NCBI GenBank assembly: GCA_000621425.1
Contig: JHYJ01000006.1
Location: forward strand, 62,001-126,000
Length of the DNA: 64,000 bases
Direction of reading: 5' to 3'
DNA from: Lachnospiraceae bacterium AB2028
GTDB taxonomy: Bacteria > Bacillota > Clostridia > Lachnospirales > Lachnospiraceae
This document shows positions 49,512-56,666 of the stretch, piece by piece. The position numbers and the translations under genes were made by a program. The first letter of the stretch is position 1. Each line of letters opens with the position of its first letter. Under the pieces are notes generated by a model. The model was not told where the DNA came from. It ran no database searches and saw nothing but the letters and a program-made list of their open reading frames with translations.

Positions 49512-50595
49512 AGAAGCAGTAACGGTTTTTGCCTTCGTTTTTAGCCTGGTAAAGTGCCTCGTCGGCATCCGCAAAGTAATCGTCATAGCTGTCACCGCTG
49601 TAGGCTTCAGTGATACCGGCTGAACAGGTTATGGGGCATTTAGCGTTTTTGAATTCTTTTGTTATGTCATCAAATATTGCGTCCATTGTTTTCAACGCTT
49701 CGTCTTGATTATTTCTTGCTAAGAACAATGTGAATTCATCTCCACCGAATCTGGAGATTATGTCCCTTGATCTTTGATTTTTCTTAAGAATTGCCGCAAC
49801 GCTTTTTATCACTTCGTCACCGTAAAGGTGTCCCTGAGTGTCATTGATGCTTTTGAATTCATCAATATCAAGCACAACAAAATAGCCGCTGTGGCTGGGG
49901 TAGTTTAAATAGCTTTCTGTAAGTGTTCTGGCAGTTCCACGGCGAAGCAGGCCGGTCAGATCATCCGTGTTACGGGCTCTTTCGATATAAAGTCTGTCGG
50001 CAATGGACTGCATCCTTTTGTATGCAAATATCCAGTTACACATAAGTGCGGCAATAAGTATGGCTACTGCGTTTACCGTATCAATCATGTGGAGTGACGG
50101 AACTTTGAAGAAACGCAGCAGTATGCAGTATGCGACGGTGGATACTATAAGCAGTGCATCCATACGGTATGGCAGGTCTATCATCAGGAACGGAGTCACT
50201 AATAGGAGCGCAACGAATATGGTTCCGCCGGTTTCCGGGTTGGCGGAAAAAATCGCGCTGTTAAGTATTCCATAGATAAGGAGGCACGCGGCCTGCATAA
50301 AACATATGGTGTGGGTAACAACTTTTTTTGCTTCTTTAAAGATCTTTCTGAATAGTATGAATACAAGTGATGAAAGAAACAAAAAAAGATAAGCCGGCAG
50401 AACATTACGGCTCAGTAGTCCAAATACCGATAGCAGAGAGAGCAGAGCTCCGGCAACAACGGTTATGAAACTGAGACCGTTCATTGTAGAGTTGTTTTCT
50501 CTGACTAAGATATAGTTAGACTCTCTATAAAGTCTTTTGGATAGACCGTTATAAAGTATATGTTTTTTCATGTTTTGTATTGATGGAAGTCTCAT
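49501..50595 (-). CDS. Membrane diguanylate cyclase (GGDEF with I-site)
   Basis: The N-terminal half has about six TM helices (about 40-195) without a large outside domain. The C-terminal GGDEF domain (about 205-364) holds NTDDLTGLLRRGTAR, VLDIDEFKSINDTQGHLYGD and the active site RFGGDEFTLFL (about 281). An RSRD motif sits five residues ahead, the canonical c-di-GMP inhibitory I-site; the GGDEF protein at 19182-20918 lacks one. The gene converges on and overlaps the GH13 gene by 11 bases. The start at 50595 is behind GAAAGAGG. Confidence 0.9.
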   Translation of the reverse strand: MRLPSIQNMKKHILYNGLSKRLYRESNYILVRENNSTMNGLSFITVVAGALLSLLSVFGLLSRNVLPAYLFLFLSSLVFILFRKIFKEAKKVVTHTICFMQAACLLIYGILNSAIFSANPETGGTIFVALLLVTPFLMIDLPYRMDALLIVSTVAYCILLRFFKVPSLHMIDTVNAVAILIAALMCNWIFAYKRMQSIADRLYIERARNTDDLTGLLRRGTARTLTESYLNYPSHSGYFVVLDIDEFKSINDTQGHLYGDEVIKSVAAILKKNQRSRDIISRFGGDEFTLFLARNNQDEALKTMDAIFDDITKEFKNAKCPITCSAGITEAYSGDSYDDYFADADEALYQAKNEGKNRYCFFKT

Positions 50596-50709
50596 TAATC
50601 CATACCTCTTTCCTTTAAAAACACAAGCTATATTTTACCGAAAGATAAAGCTTAGGTCAAAGGGGGAGGATCCCTTTTCAAATTTTTTAAAATTTTTAAA
50701 AAAATATTC

Positions 50710-50738
50710 TTGACAAATTTTTGATATGCATTTACTAT
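50710..50738 (+). promoter_or_regulatory. glnN promoter
   Basis: TTGACA (50710-50715) and TACTAT (50733-50738) are separated by 17 bases. The expected transcript start, about 50745, coincides with the first base pair of the hexaloop hairpin. Confidence 0.85.
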
Positions 50739-50746
50739 GAACACGT

Positions 50747-50762
50747 GAGACAAGGGCGTCTC
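50747..50762 (+). promoter_or_regulatory. ANTAR-type hexaloop hairpin in the glnN leader
   Basis: GAGAC-AAGGGC-GTCTC is a five-base-pair stem with a six-base loop that has A at position 1 and G at position 4. Its loop and 3' arm overlap the 5' arm of the terminator, so the two structures exclude each other. Confidence 0.6.
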
Positions 50763-50793
50763 GGAGATTACTCCGAGGCGCCTTTTCTTTTTT
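50755..50793 (+). terminator. Leader terminator (attenuator) before glnN
   Basis: GGCGTCTCGGAG pairs with CTCCGAGGCGCC (12 base pairs, one G-T wobble) around ATTA, followed by TTTTCTTTTTT. It lies between a strong promoter and the glnN start, so transcription must be relieved to reach the gene. Confidence 0.9.
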
Positions 50794-50847
50794 CCTAAAA
50801 CAAAGCTGTTGGATAAAAAACAGCAATTATATTTAAGGAGGACGACA

Positions 50848-52947
50848 ATGGAAAAACAGAATGTACCTGAGATTTTCGGTTCTATGGTTTTTGACGACAG
50901 GGTTATGAGAGCAAGGCTTTCAGCCGATGTTTACAGTTCTCTTAAGAAGACCATCGACGAGAATGAAAAGCTTGACGAAGAAGTTGCAGAAGCAGTTGCA
51001 CTTCAGATGCGTGACTGGGCAGTTGAAAAGGGTGCAACCCATTTCACACATTGGTTCCAGCCTCTGACCGGTGTTACCGCAGAGAAGCATGATAGCTTTA
51101 TCACACCTTCACCCGACGGCGGAGTGATCATGGAATTCTCCGGCAAGGAGCTGATCAAGGGCGAGCCTGATGCATCTTCATTCCCTTCAGGTGGACTTAG
51201 AGCTACTTTTGAAGCAAGAGGATATACAGCATGGGATCCTACATCTTATGCATTCATTAAAGATCATACACTCTGCATTCCCACAGCATTCTGTTCATAC
51301 TCAGGAGATGCTCTTGATAAGAAGACACCGCTCCTTCGTTCCATGCAGGCGCTTGACCGTCAGGCTAAGAGAATACTTAAGCTTTTCGGTGTAGAAGCTA
51401 AGTATGTAAGAACAAGCGTAGGACCTGAGCAGGAATATTTCCTTATTGATAAAGAAATGTTTGAAAAGAGACCGGACCTTGTTTATACCGGCAGAACACT
51501 TTTCGGAGCTATGCCTCCTAAGGGGCAGGAACTTGATGATCATTACTTCGGTGTTATCAAGCCCAGGGTAACAGCTTTCATGGAAGACTTAAATGCAGAG
51601 CTTTGGAAGTTAGGAATCCTTGCAAAGACAGAGCATAATGAAGTTGCTCCTGCACAGCATGAGCTGGCACCGATCTTCTCCACAACTAATGTGGCTACCG
51701 ATAACAACCAGCTTACAATGGAGATCATGCAGAAGGTTGCAAGAAAGCATGGCATGGTATGTCTCCTTCACGAGAAGCCTTTCGCAGGCGTTAACGGTTC
51801 AGGTAAGCATAACAACTGGTCAATGGCAACAGATACCGGAATGAATCTCTTATCACCCGGCGAAACACCCTACGAAAATGCACAGTTCCTTCTTTTCCTT
51901 TGCGCAGTAATCCAGGCAGTGGATGATTATCAGGATCTGTTAAGACTCTCGGTTGCTACCGCGGGTAACGATCACCGTCTCGGAGCAAATGAGGCACCTC
52001 CCGCAATCATTTCCGTATTCCTTGGTGATGAGCTTTCCGGTATTCTTGATGCAATCAAGAATGACACACCTTATGAAGGAACCGAAAAGGTAATAATGAA
52101 GTTAGGTGTTCACACACTTCCGAGATTTTCAAGGGATACTACAGACAGAAACCGTACATCACCTTTTGCATTCACCGGAAACAAGTTCGAGTTCCGTTCA
52201 CTTGGTTCTTCAAACAGCATCGCATGCTGCAACATTATGCTGAATGCTGCAGTAGCAGAAAGCTTAAAGCAGTTTGCTGACAAGCTTGAGGGGTCAAGCA
52301 ATTTTGAAAGTGATCTTCATGAACTTATTAAGGAAACGATCAAGAAACATGAGAGGATCCTTTTCAACGGTAACGGTTACGGAGAAGAGTGGGTTAAGGA
52401 AGCTACAGAGGTTCGCGGACTTTCCAATCTCAAGACTACTGCAGATGCTATGCCGCACCTGCTTGACCAGAAGAATATGGATATGCTTATGGCGCACAAT
52501 GTATTCACTGAGTCAGAGCTCCGTTCAAGATGTGAGATCATGCTTGAGAATTACTCAAAGACTGTAAATATTGAAGGTCATACCATGGTAGATATGGTAA
52601 GGAAGAGTTACCTTCCTGCTATAGAGGGATATCTCTACAGCCTTGCAAAGACCACATCACTGATGAAGTCCGTAAGCAGCCAGGTAAAGTGCAATTACGA
52701 GATTTCTACTATGGAGAGACTTTCCGAGCTTACAGACAACATTCTCGATAAGGTAAAGGATCTTGAGGAAACGCTTGAAACCCTGAAGGGATATGATGAC
52801 ATCACAAAGACTTCAGAGGCAGTAAGGGATGATGTACTTCCCAAGATGGAGAGTTTAAGGAAGTATGTTGATGAGGCAGAGATGCTTACCAGCGAAGAGT
52901 GCTGGCCTGTACCGAGCTACGGCAAGCTCCTGTTCTCGGTTTATTGA
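50848..52947 (+). CDS. glnN: Glutamine synthetase type III
   Basis: GSIII joins ammonia and glutamate to glutamine with ATP. The 699-residue size and N-terminal [18 protein letters not shown] identify type III rather than GlnA. Key blocks are [58 protein letters not shown] and [17 protein letters not shown]. The C-terminal helical region ends [21 protein letters not shown] at 50809 is in frame, but ATG 50848 has AAGGAGG upstream. Expression appears controlled by an attenuator in its leader. Confidence 0.96.
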   Translation: MEKQNVPEIFGSMVFDDRVMRARLSADVYSSLKKTIDENEKLDEEVAEAVALQMRDWAVEKGATHFTHWFQPLTGVTAEKHDSFITPSPDGGVIMEFSGKELIKGEPDASSFPSGGLRATFEARGYTAWDPTSYAFIKDHTLCIPTAFCSYSGDALDKKTPLLRSMQALDRQAKRILKLFGVEAKYVRTSVGPEQEYFLIDKEMFEKRPDLVYTGRTLFGAMPPKGQELDDHYFGVIKPRVTAFMEDLNAELWKLGILAKTEHNEVAPAQHELAPIFSTTNVATDNNQLTMEIMQKVARKHGMVCLLHEKPFAGVNGSGKHNNWSMATDTGMNLLSPGETPYENAQFLLFLCAVIQAVDDYQDLLRLSVATAGNDHRLGANEAPPAIISVFLGDELSGILDAIKNDTPYEGTEKVIMKLGVHTLPRFSRDTTDRNRTSPFAFTGNKFEFRSLGSSNSIACCNIMLNAAVAESLKQFADKLEGSSNFESDLHELIKETIKKHERILFNGNGYGEEWVKEATEVRGLSNLKTTADAMPHLLDQKNMDMLMAHNVFTESELRSRCEIMLENYSKTVNIEGHTMVDMVRKSYLPAIEGYLYSLAKTTSLMKSVSSQVKCNYEISTMERLSELTDNILDKVKDLEETLETLKGYDDITKTSEAVRDDVLPKMESLRKYVDEAEMLTSEECWPVPSYGKLLFSVY

Positions 52948-52973
52948 TCGGACCTTTACTGAAGGTTTGATAC

Positions 52974-52996
52974 GGTGACTGAAAAGTATAGTCACC
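52974..52996 (+). promoter_or_regulatory. First hairpin of the amt leader
   Basis: GGTGACT and AGTCACC form a seven-base-pair stem around GAAAAGTAT. With one bulged G, a further A-T pair would leave a six-base loop AAAGTA that also has A1 and G4. No promoter is evident between glnN and this point, so the leader may be reached by read-through from glnN. Confidence 0.4.
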
Positions 52997-53010
52997 ATAC
53001 TGATTGATTA

Positions 53011-53066
53011 AAACAGTTATCCCACAATGGCGTGGAAAACACCGGAAGTGGGGTAGCTGTTTTTTT
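53011..53066 (+). terminator. Leader terminator (attenuator) before amt
   Basis: AAACAGTTATCCCAC pairs with GTGGGGTAGCTGTTT over 15 positions (two G-T wobbles), followed by T7. The loop is 22 bases, unusually large because the apical part can refold. Confidence 0.88.
53022..53035 (+). promoter_or_regulatory. ANTAR-type hexaloop hairpin in the amt leader
   Basis: CCAC-AATGGC-GTGG has a six-base loop with A1 and G4. It uses the CCAC that the terminator needs for its upper stem, so it would compete with termination. The loop is identical to that in the gltB leader. Confidence 0.6.
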
Positions 53067-53172
53067 ATGCACAGGCTTGTGTGAGAAAATATTCCGGCAA
53101 AGCCGGACACGGGCTGCGCAATGAGACGGGTAATAACCGTTCTCGAATTTAAAACCTAAGGAGGTAATGACT

Positions 53173-54948
53173 ATGACAAATGATGTAATGGAAGCTTTGG
53201 CTGGATTGGACAGCGAAGTGTTTGCGGTCTGGTTTCTGATCGGCGCAGCACTGGTGTTCTGGATGCAGGCTGGTTTCGCAATGTGCGAGGCCGGTTTTAC
53301 CAGAGCAAAGAATGCAGGAAACATCATAATGAAGAACCTTATGGATTTCTGTATAGGTACTCTTATGTGGTTTATCTGCGGAGCATCCCTGATGCTTGGT
53401 GAAAATATGCTGGGCGGTTTCGTCGGCGGATTTTCATTTGATGTGTTTACTAACTATGGAAACTTTGATTATTCTTCATTCGTATTCAACCTGGTATTCT
53501 GTGCAACAACAGCTACCATCGTATCCGGGTCAATGGCAGAAAGAACAAAGTTCTCCAGCTACTGCGTTTATTCAGCTATCATCTCAGCCATCATCTATCC
53601 CATTGAAGCACACTGGACATGGGGCGGCGGTTTCTTAGCTGAGTGGGGATTCCATGATTATGCGGGTTCCACATGTATCCATATGGTAGGCGGTATCTGT
53701 GCAATGATCGGTGCATGGATGCTCGGTCCCAGAATCGGTAAGTTTGAGAGAAACAAAGACGGCAAGGTAACAAAGGTTAATGCATTCCCAGGCCACAATC
53801 TGGTAATCGCAGCACTTGGTGTATTCATCCTGTGGCTCGGCTGGTATGGTTTCAACGGTGCGGCTGCAACTGATGTACCCACACTTGGATCCATCTTCCT
53901 TACCACAACAGTAGCTCCTGCAGTTGCAACAGTTGTATGTATGATATTTACCTGGGTTAAGTATGGCAAGCCTGATGTATCAATGTGTCTGAACGCATCA
54001 CTTGCAGGTCTTGTAGCAATAACCGCTCCCTGTGATGTAACTGATTGTGCAGGTGCAGCTATCATCGGTGTAGTAGCAGGTCTCCTGGTAGTATTCGGTG
54101 TATGGTTCAATGACCATGTAACACATATCGACGATCCCGTTGGTGCAGTTGCAGTACATATGATGAACGGTATCTGGGGAACAATCGCTGTTGGTCTTTT
54201 CGCAACAAGTACAGCACCTGGCTTTGCAAGTGCAGGCATAACAGAAGGTCTCTTCTACGGCGGCGGCGTTGCACAGCTTATCAAGCAGCTCGGCGGTATC
54301 GGTGTAACGGCAGCATGGACTATCGTAACGATCACAATAGCATTCTTCGTAATAAAGAAGACAATCGGTCTCAGAGTTTCTGAGGAAGAGGAAATAACCG
54401 GTCTGGATGCTACAGAGCATGGTTTACCTTCAGCTTACGCAGGTTTCTCCATCATGGATATTGCAAACACAATGACCATGGATGTAAACGAGAACACAAA
54501 CCTTGGTACTGATGATTACGATAAGGCTTCCGAAGCTGCTAAGAATGCATCAGTCAAGGTAGTAAGGGAAATGCCGCTTCCGGATATGGATACAGGTATT
54601 TCTAAGGTTGTCATCATTGCAAAGCTTTCCAGGTATGACAAATTAAGAAAGGCAATGAACGAACTTGGTGTAACCGGAATGACAGTAACACAGGTTATGG
54701 GCTGCGGCATACAGAAGGGTGCCGGCGAGAAGTACAGAGGTGTTGAAATTGATGCAACCCTGTTACCGAAGGTTAAACTTGAAGTTGTTGTAAGTGAAAT
54801 TCCTGTTGACAAAGTCATCGAGACTGCAAAGAAAGTTCTTTATACCGGACATATAGGTGACGGAAAGATCTTCGTATATCCTGTAAGCAGGGTTGTAAAG
54901 ATCAGAACAGGTGAAGAAAACTACGAAGCACTTCAGGATGTAGAATAA
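53173..54948 (+). CDS. Ammonium transporter fused to a P-II domain
   Basis: Residues 1-400 are an 11-TM Amt ammonium channel (FWMQAGFAMCEAGFTRAKNA, FVFNLVFCATTATIVSGSMAER, DYAGSTCIHMVGG, DDPVGAVAVHMMNG). From about 475 a GlnB-like P-II domain is fused: VVIIAKLSRYDKLRKAMNEL, then T-loop GIQKGAGEKYRGVEID with Tyr near 521, then LPKVKLEVVV and GKIFVYPVSRVVKIRTGE. A P-II on the same chain would gate the channel directly according to 2-oxoglutarate and ATP/ADP. ATG 53173 is nine bases after GGAGG. ATG 53167 is too close to the site. Confidence 0.93.
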   Translation: MTNDVMEALAGLDSEVFAVWFLIGAALVFWMQAGFAMCEAGFTRAKNAGNIIMKNLMDFCIGTLMWFICGASLMLGENMLGGFVGGFSFDVFTNYGNFDYSSFVFNLVFCATTATIVSGSMAERTKFSSYCVYSAIISAIIYPIEAHWTWGGGFLAEWGFHDYAGSTCIHMVGGICAMIGAWMLGPRIGKFERNKDGKVTKVNAFPGHNLVIAALGVFILWLGWYGFNGAAATDVPTLGSIFLTTTVAPAVATVVCMIFTWVKYGKPDVSMCLNASLAGLVAITAPCDVTDCAGAAIIGVVAGLLVVFGVWFNDHVTHIDDPVGAVAVHMMNGIWGTIAVGLFATSTAPGFASAGITEGLFYGGGVAQLIKQLGGIGVTAAWTIVTITIAFFVIKKTIGLRVSEEEEITGLDATEHGLPSAYAGFSIMDIANTMTMDVNENTNLGTDDYDKASEAAKNASVKVVREMPLPDMDTGISKVVIIAKLSRYDKLRKAMNELGVTGMTVTQVMGCGIQKGAGEKYRGVEIDATLLPKVKLEVVVSEIPVDKVIETAKKVLYTGHIGDGKIFVYPVSRVVKIRTGEENYEALQDVE

Positions 54949-54978
54949 ACGAAAACTTAGTGGTTAAAGTTTAACTTT

Positions 54979-55022
54979 CATGATCACGGCGGGAGACGGA
55001 AGGGCTCCTGCCAGTGACCATG
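54979..55022 (+). promoter_or_regulatory. Long hairpin between amt and purF
   Basis: CATG-TCAC-GGC-GGAG pairs with CTCC-TGCC-GTGA-CATG with small mismatches. The T-rich tract after it is weak (TTTGAGTTTT), so termination or RNA-stability roles are both possible. A GTTAAAGTTTAAC palindrome lies just upstream. I see no purine riboswitch core. Confidence 0.5.
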
Positions 55023-55081
55023 ATATTTGAGTTTTAGGGCAATTGTATATTTAATGATCATTTCAGGAGGAAACGAATCGC

Positions 55082-56470
55082 ATGAATCCATATGAGGATA
55101 AGCTTCACGAAGAGTGTGGTGTTTTCGGAATGTATTCCATTGAAGGACATGGTGTGGCAAAGGATATTTACTACGGCCTTATTGCATTGCAGCACAGGGG
55201 ACAGGAGTCAGCCGGAATTGCTGTGTCTGATACTGACGGTTCCATGGGAAATATTGCAATAAAGAAGGGCATGGGTTTGGTAAGCGAGGTCTTTACCAAG
55301 GCTGACTTAAGCTACCTGTATGGCAATATCGGTGTGGGACATGTCAGGTATTCAACAACCGGCGGAAGCAGCATTGAGAATGCCCAGCCTATTGCGATGA
55401 ATTATATTAAGGGCAGTCTTGCATTGGTACACAACGGAAACATAATGAATGCCGATGAATTGAAGGAAAAACAGCTTCATAGGGGACAGGCTCATTACAC
55501 TTCTTCGGATTCGGAAGTCCTTGCATATGAGGTTATAAGTGAAAGGATAAAAACAGACTCAATAGAGGATGCGGTAAAAAAAGCCTCCCTGAAACTTAAG
55601 GGCGGCTATGCCTGTCTGATAATGAGCCCCAGAAAACTTATCGGCATAAGGGATCCTTATGGATTGAAACCACTTGTGCTGGGGAAAAGACAGAATACAT
55701 ATATCCTTGCATCGGAAAGCGCAGCAATAAAAACTGTGGGCGGAGAGCTTATCAGGGATATCGAGCCTGGTGAGATTGTTACGATCACTGAGGACGGAGT
55801 ATTATCCGACCGTATCCCAGGTGCAGAAAAATGCGCACACTGTATTTTTGAATATATTTATTTTGCAAGAGTTGACTCCGTTATTGATGGAATCTCCGTG
55901 CATGATTCAAGAATAAAAGCCGGCAGGGCGCTGGCCAGAAGATACAAGGTGGATGCTGATGTGGTAATAGGAGTTCCCGATTCCGGACTGGCTGCAGCTG
56001 AAGGCTATGCCATGGAATCAGGCATTCCTTTTGCGCTGGGATTCCATAAGAATAGTTATGTGGGCAGGAGTTTCATCAAACCGACGGACGAAGAAAGAAA
56101 GAGCGCCGTACATATGAAACTTTCCATAATGGAAAATATAGTAAAGGGAAAAAGAGTCGTGCTTATTGATGATTCCATAGTCCGTGGAACTACCATGCGC
56201 CAGATCATAGAGATGTTAAGAAATGCCGGAGCAACAGAGGTACATGTGAGAGTTAGTTCACCGCCGTTCCTCTATCCCTGCTATTATGGTACTGATGTAC
56301 CTACATCGGGCCAGCTTATCGCATCAGAGCATTCAACGGAAGAAGTATGCGAGACTATATGTGCGGATACGCTTGGTTATATGGATTTAAAAGACCTTTC
56401 TTCTATGGTTGATGGTATGCCTATATGTGCGGCCTGCTTTAATAACAAGTATCCTGTCAGGAAAAAATAA
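55082..56470 (+). CDS. purF: Amidophosphoribosyltransferase
   Basis: PurF commits PRPP and glutamine to purine synthesis. An 11-residue propeptide precedes the nucleophile Cys12 in EECGVFGMYS. The Ntn glutaminase domain holds ALQHRGQESAGIA and GHVRYSTTGGSS. The phosphoribosyltransferase domain has the PRPP loop VVLIDDSIVRGTTM. The cysteines in CAHC and CAAC suit the Bacillus-type iron-sulfur form. Length 462 is normal. RBS AGGAGG. It lies between the ammonium transporter and glutamate synthase, an unusual place for a purine gene. Confidence 0.97.
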   Translation: MNPYEDKLHEECGVFGMYSIEGHGVAKDIYYGLIALQHRGQESAGIAVSDTDGSMGNIAIKKGMGLVSEVFTKADLSYLYGNIGVGHVRYSTTGGSSIENAQPIAMNYIKGSLALVHNGNIMNADELKEKQLHRGQAHYTSSDSEVLAYEVISERIKTDSIEDAVKKASLKLKGGYACLIMSPRKLIGIRDPYGLKPLVLGKRQNTYILASESAAIKTVGGELIRDIEPGEIVTITEDGVLSDRIPGAEKCAHCIFEYIYFARVDSVIDGISVHDSRIKAGRALARRYKVDADVVIGVPDSGLAAAEGYAMESGIPFALGFHKNSYVGRSFIKPTDEERKSAVHMKLSIMENIVKGKRVVLIDDSIVRGTTMRQIIEMLRNAGATEVHVRVSSPPFLYPCYYGTDVPTSGQLIASEHSTEEVCETICADTLGYMDLKDLSSMVDGMPICAACFNNKYPVRKK

Positions 56471-56472
56471 CC

Positions 56473-56501
56473 TTGACAGAAGAGGAAACAAAAAGTATTA
56501 T
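56473..56501 (+). promoter_or_regulatory. gltB promoter
   Basis: TTGACA (56473-56478) starts two bases after the purF stop codon. TATTAT (56496-56501) follows at 17 bases. The expected transcript start is about 56508. Confidence 0.85.
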
Positions 56502-56506
56502 ATTTA

Positions 56507-56520
56507 TGTCAATGGTGACA
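56507..56520 (+). promoter_or_regulatory. First ANTAR-type hairpin (P1) of the gltB leader
   Basis: TGTC-AATGGT-GACA, a four-base-pair stem with a six-base loop carrying A1 and G4, lies at the predicted 5' end of the transcript. Confidence 0.55.
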
Positions 56521-56568
56521 AAGAAGTAATACGAACAGAGTTCTTTTATCAGGATTTATTGATTAGAA

Positions 56569-56584
56569 AAGACAATGGCGTCTT
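56569..56584 (+). promoter_or_regulatory. Second ANTAR-type hairpin (P2) of the gltB leader
   Basis: AAGAC-AATGGC-GTCTT, five base pairs and a six-base loop with A1 and G4, overlaps the 5' arm of the terminator and is mutually exclusive with it. Confidence 0.65.
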
Positions 56585-56610
56585 GGGTCTGTACCCAAGG
56601 CGCCTTTTTT
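56577..56610 (+). terminator. Leader terminator (attenuator) before gltB
   Basis: GGCGTCTTGGGT pairs with ACCCAAGGCGCC (12 base pairs, one G-T wobble) around CTGT, then T6. The base GGCGTCT/AGGCGCC is the same as in the glnN attenuator while the upper stem differs. Confidence 0.92.
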
Positions 56611-56666
56611 CGTAATAAGGCGTTTATAACAAGGCCGGTGTAATGGTCCGGCCGAAGGAGGAAAAA

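Noticed and set aside
50643-50700. Hairpin AAAGGG/CCCTTT followed by A/T-rich sequence upstream of the glnN promoter
   Set aside because: No gene ends here on either strand and it lies outside the predicted glnN transcript, so it was not called as a terminator or as a first ANTAR hairpin.
53658-54420. Long antisense frames over the amt gene
   Set aside because: They are Cys- and Thr-rich shadows of a clear ammonium transporter gene, with no ribosome-binding site.
54949-55081. purF leader as a purine riboswitch or another ANTAR target
   Set aside because: No three-way junction core of a purine riboswitch and no six-base A1/G4 loop. Only a long imperfect hairpin is present.
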